DNA from: Pseudomonadota bacterium
GTDB lineage: Bacteria; Pseudomonadota; Alphaproteobacteria; Rhizobiales; Hyphomicrobiaceae
NCBI GenBank assembly: GCA_023392135.1
Contig: JAEVZQ010000440.1
Coordinates: 1 to 5,082, forward strand
DNA: 5,082 nucleotides
Direction: 5' to 3'
The number at the start of each line of letters is the position of its first letter. Position 1 is the stretch's first letter. Below, piece by piece: positions 1 through 5,082 of the stretch. The notes under the pieces were generated by a model. That model did not search any database and was not told where the DNA came from. It saw only the letters and a program-made list of their open reading frames with translations. The position numbers were made by a program, and so were the translations under genes.

Positions 1-1
1 C

Positions 2-481
<480 letters not shown>

Positions 482-491
482 TCGCGCCGGA

Positions 492-1448
492 TCAGCCGCG
501 CGCTCGCGGATGGGCGGCGTCATAGACGGCAAGCAGCCGCTCCCGATCGACCTCGGTATAGATTTGCGTGGTCGACAACGAGGCGTGTCCCAGGAGCTCC
601 TGGATTTGCCTCAAGTCCGCTCCGGCCGAGAGAAGATGCGTTGCGAACGAGTGGCGCAACGCATGCGGCGTCGCCGTCTCGGGCAATCCAAGTGCTGCAC
701 GCGCCCGTACGATCGCGAGCTGGATGATCCGCGGTGATAACGGGCCGCCCTTGCCCCCGCGAAACAGAATATCATCCGGCTCGAGCGCGTAGGGGCATTG
801 CCGGCGATACCGCTCCACGGCCTCGATGGTGACCGGTAGCACCGGCACCACCCGCTCCTTTCCGCCTTTACCGACGATGCGGAGCACATCGCGATCCGTA
901 CTGGGAGCTTCGCAGACTTTCAGTCCCAGCGCCTCGGAGATGCGCAGGCCCGATCCATAGAGCAGCAGCAGCACGGCCGTATCCCGCGTTACGATCCAGT
1001 CAGGCTCCGCTTCCATCCCGCCTTCGACGAGGGCGGCGGCCTTGGGAACAGTCAGCGGCTTCGGCACGCCGTGAGGCACCTTCGGACGTGTGACGGAGAG
1101 CACTACCCTGCTCCTCCCGATTTGTTCGCCCTCCAGCCAACGGAAGAAAGACCTCAATGCCGAGAGTGAACGGGCCAGAGAGCGGTTCGATGCTTGCTGG
1201 CGCCTGCGGCTCGCGAGAAATCCGCGAAAAGTTCGCGGCTCCAGGTTGTCGAGATCGGCCAGCGTCGGCTGTCGCCCGAGTTGCGTCTGCCAATAGCTGA
1301 GGAACTGCCGCAGATCCCGCCCGTAGGCGTCACGCGTGAGGTCCGCATAGTTGCGCTCGCCTGCGAGATGGTTGAGCCAGTCCATGACCACACCCTGCAG
1401 TGGACGGGAGAGTTGCAACTCCCCCTGCCCTTCGGCCATGGCTCGCAT
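492..1448 (-). CDS. xerC: Tyrosine recombinase XerC
   Basis: This is a 318-residue site-specific recombinase expected to act with XerD at dif to resolve chromosome dimers. The N-terminal SAM-like core-binding domain covers about residues 18-105 (LTRDAYGRDLRQFL, SLSALRSFFRWLE). The catalytic domain covers about 130-310. All catalytic residues are present: Arg169 (YGSGLRISE), Lys194 (GKGGKER), His262 and Arg265 (HALRHSFATHLL), His288 (LLGHASLSTTQ) and nucleophile Tyr297 (IYTEV). Length fits Xer proteins. The start at 1448 is preferred over the ATG at 1439 because GGAG lies 9 nt upstream. The gene converges with lpdA, and its 5' side faces a repeat-containing intergenic region. XerC rather than XerD is inferred from the remembered neighbourhood with lpdA and priA and from general sequence character. 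It shows no sign of being a mobile-element integrase. Confidence 0.92.
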   Translation of the reverse strand: MRAMAEGQGELQLSRPLQGVVMDWLNHLAGERNYADLTRDAYGRDLRQFLSYWQTQLGRQPTLADLDNLEPRTFRGFLASRRRQQASNRSLARSLSALRSFFRWLEGEQIGRSRVVLSVTRPKVPHGVPKPLTVPKAAALVEGGMEAEPDWIVTRDTAVLLLLYGSGLRISEALGLKVCEAPSTDRDVLRIVGKGGKERVVPVLPVTIEAVERYRRQCPYALEPDDILFRGGKGGPLSPRIIQLAIVRARAALGLPETATPHALRHSFATHLLSAGADLRQIQELLGHASLSTTQIYTEVDRERLLAVYDAAHPRARG

Positions 1449-1457
1449 GCGGCACCG

Positions 1458-1461
1458 CTCC
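1458..1461 (-). promoter_or_regulatory. Ribosome binding site deciding the xerC start
   Basis: GGAG on the minus strand lies 9 nt before the ATG at 1446-1448 and 18 nt before the alternative ATG at 1437-1439. The spacing favours the longer protein. Confidence 0.55.
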
Positions 1462-1528
1462 GTTCGCTCGCGACGTTATTGCAGCGACTTCAGATCTCCA
1501 CGGTTAACGAACTGCTAACGAAGCTCCG

Positions 1529-1607
1529 CTAGTGGAGCGAATTTGACATTTGATCCCCATTTGCGGCACCGCGCCGTATCAAATGTCAAATTCAGATGCT
1601 CCACCAG
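1529..1607. repeat. Palindromic repeat R1 (subfamily GGAGC)
   Basis: This 79-bp imperfect palindrome starts CTAGTGGAGC and ends GCTCCACCAG (CTAG with one change). The arms carry GAATTTGACATTTGAT and ATCAAATGTCAAATTC around a GC-rich centre. The right arm has an extra AGAT (about 1594-1597) that has no partner in the left arm. Its reverse complement matches R4 at all but about five positions. The type resembles REP or MITE-like intergenic palindromes. It has no T-tract to make it a clear terminator. Confidence 0.9.
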
Positions 1608-1622
1608 AGAGTCAAATGGCTG

Positions 1623-1699
1623 CTAGTGGTCCTTTTGATTCTGACATTTGCTCTCGAGCTTGCCGCGGCGGGATGCAAATGTCGGAATCGGACCACTAG
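1623..1699. repeat. Palindromic repeat R2 (subfamily GGTCC)
   Basis: This 77-bp imperfect palindrome is bounded by CTAG at 1623 and 1696. The arms are CTAGTGGTCC-TTTT-GATTCTGACATTTGC and GCAAATGTCGGAATC-GGACCACTAG, so the left arm has a 4-nt insertion. The central part contains CTCGAGCTTGC. Its reverse complement matches R3 with about six differences in 77. The core ACATTTG is shared with R1. Confidence 0.9.
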
Positions 1700-1721
1700 C
1701 GGCATTTCTGCATTTCCAGAC

Positions 1722-1745
1722 TGCACAGATTCGCACAGGTGTGCA
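1722..1745. repeat. Short inverted repeat TGCACA...TGTGCA
   Basis: A perfect 6-bp inverted repeat (1722-1727 and 1740-1745) with a 12-nt spacer lies about 80 nt upstream of the TPR gene. It could be an operator half-site pair or chance. No regulator is recognised. Confidence 0.35.
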
Positions 1746-1775
1746 TAGACCGTTACGCCTTGGCATGACTTCGCC

Positions 1776-1800
1776 TTCCCGATGAGCTACTTGTCGGGAA
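1776..1800 (+). promoter_or_regulatory. Hairpin in the leader of the TPR gene
   Basis: TTCCCGA (1776-1782) and TCGGGAA (1794-1800) form a perfect 7-bp stem with an 11-nt loop, ending 24 nt before the proposed ATG. It could be an operator or an mRNA leader hairpin. It is not followed by a T-tract, so it does not look like an intrinsic terminator. The function is unknown. Confidence 0.4.
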
Positions 1801-1824
1801 CGCGCGAGCGGCGAGCGTGCAGGT

Positions 1825-3510
1825 ATGTCCCTTTATGAGTCATTGGAGCTTTTCACCGGAGCAGGGGTGCTCGCCCTCATGCCTGCTCTCGGCTGCCGGA
1901 TTCCGCGGAGGGCTGCCCTCTCGGGCGGCGAATTCTCAGCCTTCCTGCGATCACGGGGCGAGGGCGGGCCGATCGGCGATGTGCTCGACCGGCTCGCTCA
2001 CCAGATCTGGCTCAGCCAGGATACCCGCGGCATCCCGATGCACACCGCCGCGGAGCATGCCCGCAATCTCGTGCCCATCATCGACGCGTGCCGTCCAAAC
2101 CCGGAGCTTGTGAAAGCTGCGATCAGTGGCCAGCACGGCTCCACGGGCACTGCTGCGAGCGAGATCGCGGCGCAGCTCATCGCACAAGGCAAGGCGCTCG
2201 GCCTGGAGGGCTTCAACAGGCTCTCAGAGGACGTCTGCAGCTTCCTGCTCGAGCAGCTCTTCCTGCAGGTTCTGGCCGATCCGAGGCTGCTCCCCGATGC
2301 CATTCCGGCAGCGAACGACTTTATCGCCGGGCTGCAGCCGGGGCCGGCGGCGGCAGAGCAACCCAGCACGCTGCTGGCCAGCGCGGAGGCGAGCCCCGAG
2401 TCGGAGCTGGCTGGCCTCAAGGAACGCTATGGGCTGTCAGATAAGGCCCTGCAGCGGTTTTCGGCAATCGCTGAGAAGCAGCGCACGCTGCCCGCCCGCG
2501 AGGCATGGCAGGTCGCCGAGCTGGCGCAGTGGCTGCAGGACACGCGACAGCAGCTCCTGCGGCCCACGAACGAGCCCGCCGAGATCCGGGCACTGAAGGC
2601 CATAGCGGCGGAGGCGCTGGTCAATGGCGATTTCGAATCCGCGATGGAGTTGCTGAAGGAGGTTCGCCGGGCCTTCCGGTCCGCTCGCCGCCGGACGGAG
2701 CAAAGGCTCAACGAGGAGCTTGAGCAGCTTCGAGCCGAGACTCACCAGGAGGCAATGGCAACCGCCGACGTCGCCGAGCTCGCCATGGCGCGCATGGATT
2801 TCCAGAGCGCCGCCGAGTTGTTCGAGGAGGCTGCCGAGAGCATTGCCCGCTCCGATCCTGCTGCCCAGCTTCGCTTCACGCTGCGCCGTGCGGACGCGCT
2901 CTATTATGGAGGGGAGGAAACCAGCAATAGCCCGCATCTGCGGCAGGCCGTGAACGTCTACGCCAAGGCGGCCGAGCTGGCGGGCTCCAACGGAGATGCC
3001 AAGGGCCTCGCGACAGCTTCGCAGGGCCTCGGCAATGCGCTGCTCGCGATCGCCGAGCACGAGCCCTCGAAGGCATTGTTCGAGCAGGCCAGCATCGCTT
3101 TCCGAACCGCGCTCGAGGTGCTCAGCCGCGAAACCGACTCGCGCATCTGGGGTCTGGCGCGTATTGGCCTTGGTAACGCGCTGGCATCGATGTGCGAGGT
3201 CGAGAATGCCTCGGCGCTGACGCTTGAGCAGGCGGCGGTCGCCTACAGGGGTGCACTCGAAGTGTTCTCCCGCGAATCCGAGCCCATGCGCTGGGCCGTC
3301 ACGCGGCTCAACATGTCCACCGTTTTGATCAGGCTCGGCGAATTGAAGGACAGGCGCGAAAACTGGCTCGCCGCTGCAGCAGCCATCGTGCCGGCGCTGG
3401 AGGTCTTCGAGGCCCATGGCGCCACCGCCCAGGCCGAAGCCGCCCGCCGTGCGCTGACGATGCTGCACAACCGCTGGGATTTGCTCGAGCCGCCGACGGC
3501 GGCAGAGTGA
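1825..3510 (+). CDS. Uncharacterised protein with C-terminal TPR-like repeats
   Basis: I do not recognise this 561-residue protein as a named family. The N-terminal half (1-170) is mostly predicted helix (for example FLLEQLFLQVLADPRLLPDAI) with no motif I can assign. A Pro/Ala/Glu-rich linker follows at about 171-195. Residues 195-310 are helical and charged, with a possible coiled coil at about 281-306. From about 311 TPR-like helical pairs appear, and from 375 there are near-regular repeats of about 48 residues (starts near 375, 423, 471 and 518). Their shared pattern is ALEV-SRE followed by a GLGNAL-like helix. Such repeats usually bind proteins. No signal peptide, clear membrane segment or enzyme motif is seen. 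The ATG at 1825 has only AGG one base upstream, so the start is uncertain; ATG 1879 is an alternative. The gene lies alone, divergent from xerC and convergent with the transaldolase gene. Confidence 0.75.
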   Translation: MSLYESLELFTGAGVLALMPALGCRIPRRAALSGGEFSAFLRSRGEGGPIGDVLDRLAHQIWLSQDTRGIPMHTAAEHARNLVPIIDACRPNPELVKAAISGQHGSTGTAASEIAAQLIAQGKALGLEGFNRLSEDVCSFLLEQLFLQVLADPRLLPDAIPAANDFIAGLQPGPAAAEQPSTLLASAEASPESELAGLKERYGLSDKALQRFSAIAEKQRTLPAREAWQVAELAQWLQDTRQQLLRPTNEPAEIRALKAIAAEALVNGDFESAMELLKEVRRAFRSARRRTEQRLNEELEQLRAETHQEAMATADVAELAMARMDFQSAAELFEEAAESIARSDPAAQLRFTLRRADALYYGGEETSNSPHLRQAVNVYAKAAELAGSNGDAKGLATASQGLGNALLAIAEHEPSKALFEQASIAFRTALEVLSRETDSRIWGLARIGLGNALASMCEVENASALTLEQAAVAYRGALEVFSRESEPMRWAVTRLNMSTVLIRLGELKDRRENWLAAAAAIVPALEVFEAHGATAQAEAARRALTMLHNRWDLLEPPTAAE

Positions 3511-3515
3511 GGGAA

Positions 3516-3766
3516 GTAGCGAATGGCGAATGGCGAATAGGGAGCAGATGGGCTGGTTCGGCCACATCTCTCGCCGTCAGGTCCGCGCTGCGGGGACGGT
3601 ATAGGTTCGAGGCGGCCATCCACGACACCTCGCAACGAGTGCTCGCGACGCCACATCGCAGATCCCCGTCTGCGCGGGATGACGGTGGAGAGAGTTACTT
3701 CGCCCTCTCCTAAGCTATCCCTACTCCCTATTCGCTATTCGCTATTCGCCACTCACCATTCGCTAC
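3516..3766. repeat. 251-bp element bounded by inverted arrays of a 7-bp unit
   Basis: The ends are a perfect 11-bp terminal inverted repeat, GTAGCGAATGG at 3516-3526 and CCATTCGCTAC at 3756-3766. Just inside are tandem heptamers of the GCGAATA/GCGAATG type: four on the left (3519-3546, the last being GGGAGCA) and six on the right in inverted orientation (3722-3763, one degenerate). The middle 175 bp has no credible gene. It contains GGCGGCCATCCACGAC and a GATCCCCGTC...GCGGGATGACGG segment, both reminiscent of repeats scattered through alphaproteobacterial genomes. No transposase is encoded, so it is MITE-like or an intergenic mosaic repeat. It fills the space between two convergent genes and overlaps the stop codon of the gene on its right. 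Confidence 0.75.
3662..3680. repeat. Small palindrome ATCCC...GGGAT inside the 251-bp element
   Basis: A 5-bp stem, ATCCC (3662-3666) and GGGAT (3676-3680), has a 9-nt GC-rich loop and is followed by GACGG. It resembles the core of a widespread alphaproteobacterial intergenic repeat, as I remember it. It could help end transcription from either convergent gene, but no T-tract supports that. Confidence 0.4.
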
Positions 3767-4419
3767 AGAATCTTCTGCCCTGTCTTCTCCCAGTCGGCCA
3801 CGAACTGGGCAAGGCCGCTGTCTGTGAGCGGATGCTTCACCAGGGCATGCAGGACGGCGGGCGGTACCGTTGCGACGTCCGCGCCGATGAGCGCTGCCTG
3901 CCGGACGTGATTCACGGTGCGGATCGAGGCGGCCAGAATGTCCGTCGTGAGGTCCGAATAGTTGTCGTAGATAGCTCGGATCTCGCGGATCAGCTCCATG
4001 CCGTCGAGGCCGATATCGTCGAGACGGCCGATGAAGGGCGAGACGAACGTCGCCCCGGCCTTGGCCGCGAGCAGCGCCTGGTTCGCCGAGAAGCAGAGCG
4101 TAACGTTCACCATGTGCCCGTCCGACGTGAGTGTCCGGCAGGCCTTGAGGCCATCCCAGGTCAAGGGAACCTTGATGCAGACATTCTTTGCGATCGCCGC
4201 AAGCACACGGCCTTCCGCGACCATGCCCTCATAGTCGGTCGCAGCCACCTCGGCGCTGACGGGCCCCGGTACGATCTCACAGATCTCCCGCACCACCGAC
4301 TTGAAGTCCCGCCCCACCTTTGCAACCAGCGATGGATTGGTGGTAACGCCGTCGAGCAGCCCAGTCGCCGCGAGCTCCTTGATGACGGCAACATCCGCTG
4401 TGTCGACGAAGAATTTCAT
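3763..4419 (-). CDS. tal: Small transaldolase / fructose-6-phosphate aldolase family protein
   Basis: This 218-residue cytoplasmic Schiff-base aldolase belongs to the compact TalC/FSA family (about 215-220 residues). Family signatures in order are FVDTADV (Asp6), GVTTNPSLV (Asn28), the lysine motif CIKVPLT (Lys83), [20 protein letters not shown] and ILAASIR (Ser165). Lys83 aligns with the Schiff-base lysine of E. coli FsaA (Lys85). Two active-site positions are transaldolase-like rather than FSA-like: Glu57 where FsaA has Gln59, and Phe129 where FsaA has Tyr131. I therefore expect transfer of dihydroxyacetone units (pentose phosphate pathway) rather than F6P cleavage, though pipelines often label it fsa. 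AGGAG lies 7 nt before the ATG. The stop TAG (3763-3765) lies inside the flanking 251-bp repeat. The gene diverges from priA and converges with the TPR gene. The family assignment is firm; the reaction is inferred. Confidence 0.93.
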   Translation of the reverse strand: MKFFVDTADVAVIKELAATGLLDGVTTNPSLVAKVGRDFKSVVREICEIVPGPVSAEVAATDYEGMVAEGRVLAAIAKNVCIKVPLTWDGLKACRTLTSDGHMVNVTLCFSANQALLAAKAGATFVSPFIGRLDDIGLDGMELIREIRAIYDNYSDLTTDILAASIRTVNHVRQAALIGADVATVPPAVLHALVKHPLTDSGLAQFVADWEKTGQKIL

Positions 4420-4426
4420 AGATCAA

Positions 4427-4431
4427 CTCCT
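4427..4431 (-). promoter_or_regulatory. Ribosome binding site of the transaldolase gene
   Basis: AGGAG on the minus strand lies 7 nt before the ATG at 4417-4419. This strong, well-spaced site fixes the start. Confidence 0.75.
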
Positions 4432-4479
4432 GTTGCCCTTGGCTCGCCGCATGGCTCGACCAAAGCTTGTGTGATGAAC

Positions 4480-4556
4480 CTAGTGGTCCGATTCCGACAT
4501 TTGCATCCCCCCGCAGCAAGCTCGAGAGCAAATGTCGGAATCAGATGGACCGCTAG
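4480..4556. repeat. Palindromic repeat R3 (inverted copy of R2)
   Basis: This 77-bp palindrome starts CTAGTGGTCCGATTCC and ends GGACCGCTAG. The right arm has an extra AGAT (about 4543-4546), absent from the left arm. It equals the reverse complement of R2 with about six substitutions and no length change. It lies upstream of the transaldolase gene, 60 nt from its start codon. Confidence 0.9.
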
Positions 4557-4569
4557 CAAGCATCTGATT

Positions 4570-4647
4570 CTAGTGGAGCATCTGAATTTGACATTTGATA
4601 CGGCCCGGGCCGCAAACGGGGATCAAATGTCAAATTCGCTCCACTAG
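4570..4647. repeat. Palindromic repeat R4 (inverted copy of R1)
   Basis: This 78-bp palindrome is bounded by CTAG at 4570 and 4644, with arms GAATTTGACATTTGAT and ATCAAATGTCAAATTC. The left arm holds the extra ATCT after GGAGC. It equals the reverse complement of R1 except for about five differences, mostly in the central GC-rich loop. The last CTAG is shared with R5. Confidence 0.9.
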
Positions 4648-4720
4648 TGTCCTTTTTGGTTTCGAAGTACGCTCCAAGACCCACTTCGAGCACAGGCGAA
4701 TGTCGAAACCGGGACACTAG
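4644..4720. repeat. Palindromic repeat R5 (diverged subfamily GTGTCC)
   Basis: This 77-bp palindrome starts CTAGTGTCCTTTTTGG and ends CCGGGACACTAG, with GTTTCGA in both arms. The design is as in R1-R4: CTAG ends, a short insertion (a T-run) in one arm, and an ACATTCG-like core on the other side (CGAATGTCG). The sequence is otherwise distinct, so it is a separate subfamily. It has no inverted partner elsewhere in the window. It abuts R4 through the shared CTAG and lies directly before priA. Confidence 0.82.
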
Positions 4721-4756
4721 CTGCTTTGGGTCGGTTCTAATCTGCAGTGTGCCCCT

Positions 4757-5082
4757 TTGACCAGCCTGCTGGAACTCAATGACGAAGCTTGCGGCGCTTT
4801 GCGTCGCCTGCCCGTCGTGATTCCCGTGGCACTGGACCAGACTTACGATTACCTCGCGCCACCGGATCTCGAAGTTGAGCCTGGGTCGTTCGTGCTGGTG
4901 CCATTCGGGCCCCAGCACCGCCTCGGTGTCGTCTGGGATCGTGCCGGCGGTCCGGAGCGGCCGGTCACCGCCTCCCGGCTGAAGCCGATTCTGGAGGTGC
5001 TCGACGCCCCGCCTCTCCCCACCTTGTCGTTGCGATTTGCCGAATGGATCGCTCGCTACACGCTGTCGCCTCTCGGCATGGT
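4757..5082 (+). CDS. priA: Primosomal protein N' (PriA), N-terminal part (3' end outside window)
   Basis: This is a replication-restart helicase that recognises stalled forks and loads the replicative helicase. Only about 108 residues are in the window, covering the N-terminal DNA-binding domain that contacts the 3' end of the leading strand. The match to PriA is clear in VVIPVALDQTYDYLAP, the PGSFVLVPFG-GVVW segment and the KPILEVLDAPPLPTLSLRFAEWIARYT-SPLGM segment. The helicase motifs lie downstream of the window. The start is uncertain. The frame is open from 4721, just after TAG 4718-4720 in repeat R5, and has no ATG before the conserved region. TTG 4757 gives 19 residues before VVIPV; TTG 4799 would give five, closer to E. 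coli PriA; GTG 4817 is also possible. None has a good Shine-Dalgarno sequence. It diverges from the transaldolase gene. Confidence 0.88.
   Translation, partial: MTSLLELNDEACGALRRLPVVIPVALDQTYDYLAPPDLEVEPGSFVLVPFGPQHRLGVVWDRAGGPERPVTASRLKPILEVLDAPPLPTLSLRFAEWIARYTLSPLGM

Larger units (their letters stand above)
1449..1824. other. Divergent intergenic region between xerC and the TPR gene
   Basis: These 376 nt separate the two divergent genes and must hold both promoters, but I see no convincing -35/-10 pair. The content is palindrome R1 (1529-1607), a 15-nt linker, palindrome R2 (1623-1699) and two short inverted repeats (1722-1745 and 1776-1800). No open frame with coding character is visible. 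The first 80 nt, next to xerC, hold nothing recognisable apart from its ribosome binding site. Confidence 0.7.

Noticed and set aside
482..491. Intrinsic terminator between lpdA and xerC
   Set aside because: The gap is only 10 nt with no stem followed by a T-tract.
1543..1548. TTGACA as a -35 promoter box in R1 (also in R4)
   Set aside because: It belongs to the palindromic core present in both arms of R1 and R4, and no -10 hexamer follows at 16-18 nt.
1529..1699. CRISPR array
   Set aside because: There are only two units per site, each itself a 77-79 bp palindrome, with no equal-length unique spacers.
2437..3567. 376-codon open frame on the minus strand opposite the TPR gene
   Set aside because: The plus-strand frame shows regular helical repeats. 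The minus frame gives Arg/Gly/Leu-rich sequence with no domain character, and its first residues come from the heptamer repeat. It is a high-GC shadow.
3679..4647. 322-codon open frame on the plus strand opposite the transaldolase gene
   Set aside because: The minus strand encodes a clear full-length enzyme with its own ribosome binding site. The plus frame starts in repeat sequence (YSLFATHHS) and ends in repeat R4.
1529..4720. Integron-like cassette array (bulged hairpins near a tyrosine recombinase)
   Set aside because: The palindromes resemble attC sites in having unpaired bases, but there is no GTTRRRY/RYYYAAC core. The recombinase looks like chromosomal XerC, and the genes inside face each other rather than run in one direction.
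4553..4918. 121-codon minus-strand open frame across R4, R5 and priA
   Set aside because: It runs through palindromic repeats and antisense to conserved PriA sequence, with no recognisable domain.

Overview
The window reads as chromosome of an alphaproteobacterium, most likely a high-GC member of the Hyphomicrobiales (Rhizobiales). The grounds are the GC-rich coding sequence, the order lpdA / xerC / small transaldolase / priA (which I recall from such genomes but could not look up), and two families of intergenic palindromic repeats typical of that group. No RNA gene, CRISPR array or complete insertion sequence is visible.

Layout. Positions 2-481 (+) hold the 3' end of a dihydrolipoamide dehydrogenase gene. 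It converges, across 10 nt, on a complete xerC-type tyrosine recombinase gene (492-1448, -). A 376-nt intergenic stretch follows, with two ~78-bp bulged palindromes (R1, R2) and two short inverted repeats. Next comes a 561-codon gene (1825-3510, +) for an unrecognised protein with C-terminal tetratricopeptide-like repeats of about 48 residues. A 251-bp element bounded by inverted arrays of a 7-bp unit (3516-3766) separates it from the convergent transaldolase / F6P-aldolase family gene (3763-4419, -); the element supplies that gene's stop codon. Between this gene and priA (5' part, about 4757-5082, +) lie three more palindromes (R3, R4, R5).

The most unusual structure is the repeat arrangement. 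R3-R4 is a reverse-complement copy of R1-R2, including the short linker. The TPR gene and the transaldolase gene therefore sit between mirror-image repeat pairs. Each palindrome starts and ends with CTAG or a one-base variant and carries a 4-5 nt insertion in one arm only.

The known genes are housekeeping: lpdA (2-oxoacid dehydrogenase complexes), xerC (chromosome dimer resolution), the transaldolase-like enzyme (sugar phosphates) and priA (replication restart). No shared pathway is evident, and the TPR gene looks like an accessory gene among them. I see no clear defence or other novel multi-gene system; the novelty is in the repeats and in the unclassified N-terminal half of the TPR protein.
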